Below are positions 58,983 through 64,000 of a DNA stretch of 64,000 nucleotides, one piece after another. Under the pieces are notes generated by a model. It saw nothing but the letters and a program-made list of their open reading frames with translations, was not told the origin of the DNA and searched no databases. The stretch is from positions 1 through 64,000 of the forward strand of contig NZ_JALBGD010000003.1 of the NCBI RefSeq assembly GCF_023507705.1. The letters are read 5' to 3'. Both the position numbers and the translations under genes were made by a program. The stretch is from Stappia sp. WLB 29 (GTDB lineage Bacteria; Pseudomonadota; Alphaproteobacteria; Rhizobiales; Stappiaceae). Each line of letters starts with the position of its first letter. Positions within the stretch are counted from its first letter, which is position 1.

Positions 58983-60587
58983 GTGTTCTATCAGGTCTAC
59001 GAATTCAATCATGCGGCGATGAGTCCGCTGCGGGCGAGCGCGGACATGACGCGCCTGTACTTCCAGAACCCGCTCAATCCGTTCTCTCACACCCCGATCG
59101 GGCGCTCGGTCGCCGCGGGCTGCGAGATGATCGAGCGGATGACCCGGCGCTACGGCAAGCCGGAATTCGGCCTCACCCAGACCACCGTCAGCGGCGTCAA
59201 GGTGCCGGTACGCGAGGAGATCGTCTGGAAGAAGCCGTTCTGCAATCTCCTGCATTTCGACCGCAAGCTCGGCGAGCGCAAGCACAAGGGCCCGCGCATC
59301 CTGATGGTTGCGCCGATGTCCGGCCACTATGCGACGCTGCTGCGCGGCACGGTCGAGACGATGCTGCCGAGCGCGGACATCTACATCACCGACTGGATCG
59401 ATGCGCGCATGGTGCCGCTCACCGAGGGGCGCTTCGATCTCGACGACTACATCGACTACGTCATCGAGATGCTGCAATTCCTGGGCCCGGACACCCATGT
59501 CATGGCCGTGTGCCAGCCCTCGGTCCCGGTGCTCGCGGCCACGGCGGTGATGGAGGCGCACAACGACCCTTGCGTCCCCGCCAGCGTCACCCTGATGGGC
59601 GGGCCGATCGACACGCGGATCAATCCGACCGCCGTCAACGACCTGGCCGAGAACAAGAGCATCGACTGGTTCGAGCGCAACGTCATCATGAAGGTGCCGT
59701 TCCCGCAGCCGGGCTTCATGCGCGACGTCTATCCGGGCTTCCTGCAGCTTTCGGGCTTCATGAGCATGAACCTCGACCGGCACGTCAACGCCCATCACGA
59801 GTTCTTCCAGCATCTCGTCTCCGGCGACGGCGACAATGCCGAGAAGCACCGCGACTTCTACGACGAATATCTCGCCGTGATGGACCTGACGGCGGAGTTC
59901 TACCTGCAGACGGTGGAGACCGTGTTCATCCGCCACGCGCTCGCCAAGGGCAAGATGCGCCATCGCGGCGATCTGGTCGATTGCGGCGCCATCCGCCGCT
60001 CGGCCCTGCTCACCATCGAGGGCGAGAAGGACGACATCACCGGCCGCGGCCAGACGATGGCGGCGCACAACCTGTGCGTCAATCTCTCGCCCGACCTGCG
60101 CGCCCATTACATGCAGCCCGATGTCGGCCATTACGGCGTGTTCAACGGCTCGCGCTTCCGCTCGGAGATCGCCCCGCGCATCCTCGACTTCATGCGCAGC
60201 CACGCGCATCTGCCGGCCAGCGCGCCCAAGGCCGCCGACACGGCGAAGTCGGCATCCGCCGAGGTGACCATTCCCGTCGCCGAGAAGCCTGCAGAGGCGA
60301 AGCCCGCTGCAAAGGCGCCCGCAAAGGCGGCTTCCGATCCGCTGGCCGAGGTGCTGCTGGCCAGGCCGCGCGGCGTTGCCGACGACCTCACCGCGATTTC
60401 CGGCGTCGGTCCGAAGCTGCAGACCGCGCTCAACGGCGCCGGCATCTTCCACTACTGGCAGATCGCCGCGCTCACCGACGAGCAGATCGCCGCGCTCGAC
60501 AGCCGCCTCGACTTCCGCGGCCGCATCGACCGCGACGGCTGGATCGAGCAGGCCCGCAAGCTCGCCGAGCAGCCCGCCACGCACTGA
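58983..60587 (+). CDS. phaZ: Intracellular polyhydroxybutyrate depolymerase with C-terminal HhH domain
   Basis: 534 residues from the GTG at 58983, which gives the family start MFYQVYEFNHAAMSPLR. Residues 1-410 are the PhaZ alpha/beta hydrolase with a cysteine nucleophile (Cys177 in MAVCQPSVP), Asp351 (EGEKDDITGRGQ) and His383 (QPDVGHYGVF), as in Ralstonia PhaZ. It degrades storage PHB in the cytoplasm. A Lys/Ala/Pro-rich linker (411-456) leads to a helix-hairpin-helix domain (about 465-530: LTAISGVGPKLQTALNGAGI, FRGRIDRDGWIEQARKLA) absent from the basic family. The 277-bp upstream gap ends in an AT-rich promoter-like zone. Confidence 0.9.
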   Translation: MFYQVYEFNHAAMSPLRASADMTRLYFQNPLNPFSHTPIGRSVAAGCEMIERMTRRYGKPEFGLTQTTVSGVKVPVREEIVWKKPFCNLLHFDRKLGERKHKGPRILMVAPMSGHYATLLRGTVETMLPSADIYITDWIDARMVPLTEGRFDLDDYIDYVIEMLQFLGPDTHVMAVCQPSVPVLAATAVMEAHNDPCVPASVTLMGGPIDTRINPTAVNDLAENKSIDWFERNVIMKVPFPQPGFMRDVYPGFLQLSGFMSMNLDRHVNAHHEFFQHLVSGDGDNAEKHRDFYDEYLAVMDLTAEFYLQTVETVFIRHALAKGKMRHRGDLVDCGAIRRSALLTIEGEKDDITGRGQTMAAHNLCVNLSPDLRAHYMQPDVGHYGVFNGSRFRSEIAPRILDFMRSHAHLPASAPKAADTAKSASAEVTIPVAEKPAEAKPAAKAPAKAASDPLAEVLLARPRGVADDLTAISGVGPKLQTALNGAGIFHYWQIAALTDEQIAALDSRLDFRGRIDRDGWIEQARKLAEQPATH

Positions 60588-60611
60588 GCAGCGGGCAGTG
60601 AGCGCGCCGAC

Positions 60612-61481
60612 ATGAGCTCCTGGCTCATCGCCATCGACGGCGGCGGCAGCACCTGCCGCGCCGCCCTTGCCGGCCCTGACGGCGAGATCGTCTCGCGCGG
60701 TCTCGCCGGCCCCGCCAATATCGCGACCGACCCGCAGCAGGCCGCCGCAAACATCGTCGCCGCGGCGCGTTCCGCCCTTGCCGAGGCCGGGCTGCCGGCG
60801 GAAGCGATCGCCTCCTGCCCGGCGCTGCTCGGCCTTGCCGGCGCCCGCCAGCTCGGCCGCGACGGCCGCTCGCTTCTCTCCCTTCCGTTTCCGCAGGTGG
60901 AGCTCGTCGGCGACGGCGAGATCGCGCTGGAAGGCGCGCTCGGGGGCCATGACGGGATCATGGCGATCCTCGGCACCGGCTCGGCCTTTCTCGCCCGCCG
61001 GGACGGCGAGATCCGCAGCGTCGGCGGCTGGGGCGTGCATCTCGCCGACCAGGGGGGCGGTGCCCGGCTCGGCCGCGAGGCGCTGAAATCGGCGCTGCTG
61101 TCGCGCGACGGGGTGCGCCCGCGCGGGTTGCTTGCCGAAACGCTGCTTGCCGCCTTCGGCGACGATCCCGCCCGCATGGTCGCCTTCGCCGGCTCCGCCC
61201 GCCAGGCCGATTTCGCCCGCCACGCCCCGGCGGTCTTTGCCGCAGCCGATGCCGGCGACGGCGAGGCCGAGGCCCTGCTTGTCGCCTTCATCAAGGAGGT
61301 GGAGGAGATGCTGACCGTGCTTGTCTTTCCCGGTTGCCAGCGCATCGTGCTGATGGGCGGCCTCGCCCCGTTCTATGCGCCGCGCCTCGCGCCGCCCCTT
61401 GCCGGGCTCCTTGCCGCGCCGCTCGGCGATGCGCTGGACGGGGCCGTGCGCATGGCGAGGCGCGCGTTTTTCGCCGCCTGA
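60612..61481 (+). CDS. BadF/BadG/BcrA/BcrD-family kinase, probable N-acetylglucosamine kinase
   Basis: 289-residue ASKHA-fold ATPase with phosphate-1 motif AIDGGGSTCRAALAG, adenosine-side glycines (GGWGVHLADQGGGARLGREAL) and IMAILGTGSAFLAR. Members phosphorylate GlcNAc/glucosamine-type sugars. nagA, encoded 86 bp downstream on the same strand, would deacetylate the resulting GlcNAc-6-phosphate, so GlcNAc from chitin or peptidoglycan is the likely substrate. No transporter or regulator is adjacent within the window. Confidence 0.85.
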   Translation: MSSWLIAIDGGGSTCRAALAGPDGEIVSRGLAGPANIATDPQQAAANIVAAARSALAEAGLPAEAIASCPALLGLAGARQLGRDGRSLLSLPFPQVELVGDGEIALEGALGGHDGIMAILGTGSAFLARRDGEIRSVGGWGVHLADQGGGARLGREALKSALLSRDGVRPRGLLAETLLAAFGDDPARMVAFAGSARQADFARHAPAVFAAADAGDGEAEALLVAFIKEVEEMLTVLVFPGCQRIVLMGGLAPFYAPRLAPPLAGLLAAPLGDALDGAVRMARRAFFAA

Positions 61482-61567
61482 CGCTTGCGCGCCGCCAGCC
61501 GCTGACGCAAAAAGCGCCAACAACCTCCCGCCGGCGACAGCCGGCCCCGACGCGGGATGCCCGGACC

Positions 61568-62755
61568 ATGCCTGACGAGACCCCCCGGCGCCCCCTGGCG
61601 ATCTCTGCCGCCAAGATCTTCGACGGCGAAAGCTGGCACGAGAACGCGGTGCTGCTGGTGGAAAACGGCGGCGTCGCCGGCATCGTCCGCAGCCACGACC
61701 TGCCGGGCGACGCCGAGCGGATCGAAGCGGCCGGCGACATGCTGGTGCCCGGCTTCATCGACCTGCAGGTCAATGGCGGCGGCGGGGTGCAGTTCAACAC
61801 CGCGCCCGACCGCGATGCCATCGCCGCCATCGCGGCCGCCCATCGCCGCTTCGGCACCACCGCCTTCCTGCCGACGCTGATCACCGACACGCCGCAGACG
61901 ACCGCGCAGGCGATTCGCGCCGCCATCGGCGCGGCGACCAGCGTGCCCGGCTGCCTCGGCCTGCATCTGGAGGGGCCGCATCTCGCCCCCGCGCGCAAGG
62001 GCGCCCACGCCGCCGAGCTGATCCGGCCGATGGACGAGGAGGACGTCGCGCAGCTCGTCGAGGCCGCCCGCCGCCTGCCGCTGCTCGTCGTCACGCTGGC
62101 GCCCGAGATCGTGCCGAGCGAGACGATCCGCCGCCTCGTCGATGCCGGCGTCGTGGTCAGCCTCGGCCACAGCGACGCCGACCACGCGGCCGCTTTGGCG
62201 GCGACCGTCGCCGGCGCGCGCCTCGTCACGCATCTCTTCAACGCCATGAGCCCGCTTAGTCACCGGGCGCCGGGCCTTGCTGGGGCGGCGCTGGCCACCG
62301 GCGCGCTGTCGGCCGGCATCATCGTCGACGGGCTGCATGTCACCGATCCGGTGATCGGCATCGCCGCGCGCGGCAAGGCCGGCCCCGGCCGCCTCTTCGT
62401 CGTCACCGACGCGATGGCCCCGCTCGGCACCGACGCCACGTCCTTCACGCTGAACGGCCGCGAGATCGCCCGCGAGCAGGTCGGCGAGGGGCTCGGCCGG
62501 CTGACCCTTGCCGACGGCACGCTGGCGGGTGCCGATATCGACATGTCCGCCTCGCTGCGCCGGCTCGCGGGCCCTGTCGGCCTGCCGCTGGAGCTGGCCC
62601 TGCGCATGGTCTCGCTGCATGCGGCGGAGGCCGCCGGCCTTGCCGAGCGCAAGGGCCGGCTGCTGCCCGGATTTGACGCGGATTTCGTCGAGCTCGATAG
62701 CGCCTTGCGGGTCCGCGCCACCTGGATCGCCGGCAGCCGGCTCTATTCGGCCTGA
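61568..62755 (+). CDS. nagA: N-acetylglucosamine-6-phosphate deacetylase
   Basis: 395-residue amidohydrolase that converts GlcNAc-6-P to glucosamine-6-P. Motifs: GFIDLQVNGGGGVQFNTAP, the metal-binding Glu in HLEGPHLAPARKGAHA, LGHSDADHAAALAA and THLFNAMSPLSHRAPG (His ligands and substrate loop), and catalytic Asp in VVTDAMAPLGT. The ATG at 61568 was chosen for the family N-terminus; the SD is weak. Its 3' end overlaps the convergent sulfatase gene by 13 bp. Confidence 0.93.
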   Translation: MPDETPRRPLAISAAKIFDGESWHENAVLLVENGGVAGIVRSHDLPGDAERIEAAGDMLVPGFIDLQVNGGGGVQFNTAPDRDAIAAIAAAHRRFGTTAFLPTLITDTPQTTAQAIRAAIGAATSVPGCLGLHLEGPHLAPARKGAHAAELIRPMDEEDVAQLVEAARRLPLLVVTLAPEIVPSETIRRLVDAGVVVSLGHSDADHAAALAATVAGARLVTHLFNAMSPLSHRAPGLAGAALATGALSAGIIVDGLHVTDPVIGIAARGKAGPGRLFVVTDAMAPLGTDATSFTLNGREIAREQVGEGLGRLTLADGTLAGADIDMSASLRRLAGPVGLPLELALRMVSLHAAEAAGLAERKGRLLPGFDADFVELDSALRVRATWIAGSRLYSA

Positions 62756-64000
62756 TCCATGGGTTTCGCCTTGCCGCGATAGAAGGCCATCGCCTCTTCG
62801 CCGATATCGGCCTCGTCATAGGCGCCGATCAAGACGCCGGTGCGCCCGCCCGCCCCGCCGCGCCGGGCCAGGATCTGCGCATCGCTCACCGTCGTGCGCT
62901 GGCTGAGCCGCAGGCCCCAGTCGGCCAGCAGGGCGCGCAGCCGCGCCACCTCGCCCGCATGGGCGGGATCGCGGCCGAGATCGACGAATTCGGACGGATC
63001 GCTTGCCAGGTCGAACAGCATCGGCGGCAGCCCGCCTTCCGCGTGGATCAGCTTGTAGCGGCCGTCGAACACCATGAAGAGCCGGGCATCCGCGACCGAG
63101 ACGCCGAGCCGGTCGGCCATCGGCGTGCAGGAATAGTCGTATTCGCTGATCGCCGCGCGCCGCCAGTCGGCAGGCCTTTCGCCGTGCAGCCAGGGCAGCA
63201 GCGAGCGCCCCTCCAGGATGTGGCCGGGCAGCTCCGCCGCCTCTCCGTCCCGGCGTCCGGCCACGTCGACGAAGGTGGCGGCGAGATCGATCGCCTCGAC
63301 CAGCGCGTCGCAGGTGCCGCCCCGGGTCGCATCGGCCCTTGCCGAGGGGTCGTAGACGATCAGCGGCACCTTCACCGAGGGCTCGTGGAACAGGTCCTTC
63401 TCGCCCAGCCAGTGGTCGCCGAGATAGTCGCCATGGTCGGAGGTGACGACGATCATCGTGTCGTCCAGCGCACCGCTTTCCTCCAGCACGTCGAGCAGCC
63501 GGCCGAACTGGTCGTCGCACTGGCGCACCAGGCCCATATAGGCGGGGATCGCCGCCTCCCGAACCTCGTCGCGGGCGAAGCTGCGCGAGGCCCGGCTCTG
63601 CATGAAGGCCTCGAAGACCGGATTGGGGTCGGCGCGCTCGCGCTCATCGCGCAAGGCCGGCAGCACGTCCTCGGGGCCGTACATGTCGTGATAGGGCGCC
63701 GGCACGATATAGGGCCAGTGCGGCTTGATGTAGGAAACGTGGCAGAGCCAAGGGACCGCCCGCCGCTCCTTGCGCCGCTCGGCGAGAAAGGCCAGCGTCT
63801 CGTCGGTCAGCCAGGGCGTCTCGGCATCCTCTTCCCGCACATTCGCCGCCAGCCCGGCATTGCGCATCAGCCAGCCGCTCTCGACTTCGCCGCGCCCCTC
63901 CGCGTCCCGCTCCGCCGAAAGGCCGGAATTGGCATGGTCGTGCCAGGGGTTGCGGCTGTCATAGCCGCGCGCCTTCAGGAAGGCGTTATAGGGCGAGGGC
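62743..64000 (-). CDS. Sulfatase-family hydrolase (C-terminal part, runs off window)
   Basis: An open frame continues without a stop to the window edge, giving about 419 C-terminal residues; the N-terminus with the formylglycine-type C/S-x-P-x-R site lies outside. Visible family features are HVSYIKPHWPYIVPAPYHDMY, VRQCDDQFGRLLDVLEESG, VVTSDHGDYLGDHWLGEKDLFHEPSVKVPLIVYDP (Asp-His metal motif) and LYDLASDP-like LFDLASDPSEFVDLG. It could be a sulfatase or a phosphonate/phosphate-ester hydrolase. The extreme upstream residues (PYNAFLKARGYDSRNPWHDH) are consistent with the same family. Confidence 0.88.
   Translation of the reverse strand, partial: PSPYNAFLKARGYDSRNPWHDHANSGLSAERDAEGRGEVESGWLMRNAGLAANVREEDAETPWLTDETLAFLAERRKERRAVPWLCHVSYIKPHWPYIVPAPYHDMYGPEDVLPALRDERERADPNPVFEAFMQSRASRSFARDEVREAAIPAYMGLVRQCDDQFGRLLDVLEESGALDDTMIVVTSDHGDYLGDHWLGEKDLFHEPSVKVPLIVYDPSARADATRGGTCDALVEAIDLAATFVDVAGRRDGEAAELPGHILEGRSLLPWLHGERPADWRRAAISEYDYSCTPMADRLGVSVADARLFMVFDGRYKLIHAEGGLPPMLFDLASDPSEFVDLGRDPAHAGEVARLRALLADWGLRLSQRTTVSDAQILARRGGAGGRTGVLIGAYDEADIGEEAMAFYRGKAKPMDQAE

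Noticed and set aside
58710-61523. A 937-codon minus-strand open frame opposite phaZ and the sugar kinase
   Set aside because: It is fully antisense to two genes with clear motifs and shows the biased composition of a shadow frame in GC-rich DNA.

Overview
The window reads as chromosome of a high-GC alphaproteobacterium, most likely a Rhizobiales/Stappiaceae-type heterotroph. The reasons are a RegB/RegA (ActS/ActR) redox two-component pair, a single-gene C4-type HemA, an OlsB-like ornithine-lipid acyltransferase, a cytoplasmic polyhydroxybutyrate depolymerase, a rhizobial-type glycerol ABC transporter and the order rsmI-yraN-gshB. This placement is inference from gene content. I see no rRNA, tRNA, CRISPR array, prophage or transposase gene.

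Layout. 0.3-7.1 kb holds housekeeping and redox genes: a DUF2852 protein, secB, regB-regA, mmcB, trpS and hemA. 7.1-16.6 kb is a glycerol locus. A minus-strand operon encodes the binding protein, two ATPases, two permeases and a small DUF2160 membrane protein, and faces glpR-glpD across a shared 190-bp control region with GlpR-like motifs. 16.6-33.1 kb is a reductive pyrimidine-catabolism region. One minus-strand run, mmsA - N-carbamoyl-beta-alanine amidase - LysE exporter - dihydropyrimidinase - ABC importer, is headed by two RutR-type palindromes and two tandem RutR-like TetR genes. A second minus-strand run, preT-preA-EamA transporter, has a third palindrome upstream. Together these would take uracil/thymine to acetyl-CoA/propionyl-CoA, except that no beta-alanine aminotransferase is present here.

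33.1-44.9 kb carries a fused membrane/spermidine-synthase-like protein, gshB, a YraN-family gene, rsmI, a LpoA-like lipoprotein, coaBC, dut, cysK, a ComM-like ATPase and a luciferase-like monooxygenase. 45-55.9 kb has a hybrid histidine kinase, an OlsB-like acyltransferase, small GNAT and DUF1330 genes, a class A penicillin-binding protein, a Bcr/CflA transporter, a YgjP-like metalloprotease, a ThiF/MoeB-like enzyme and hrcA. 56.2-58.7 kb is rph-rdgB-hemW. 59-64 kb has a PHB depolymerase with an extra C-terminal helix-hairpin-helix domain, a GlcNAc-kinase-like/nagA pair and the C-terminal part of a sulfatase that runs off the window.

The most notable non-coding features are two copies of a ~270-bp dispersed repeat with ~20-bp terminal inverted repeats, in opposite orientations (9611-9885 inside the glycerol operon, 33200-33468 just before a start codon), and three near-identical RutR-type operators that tie the pyrimidine genes into one regulon. 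The two glycerol ATPases look asymmetric: together they should form one consensus and one degenerate ATP site. Nearly all of the remaining genes are conserved core functions with clear family assignments.
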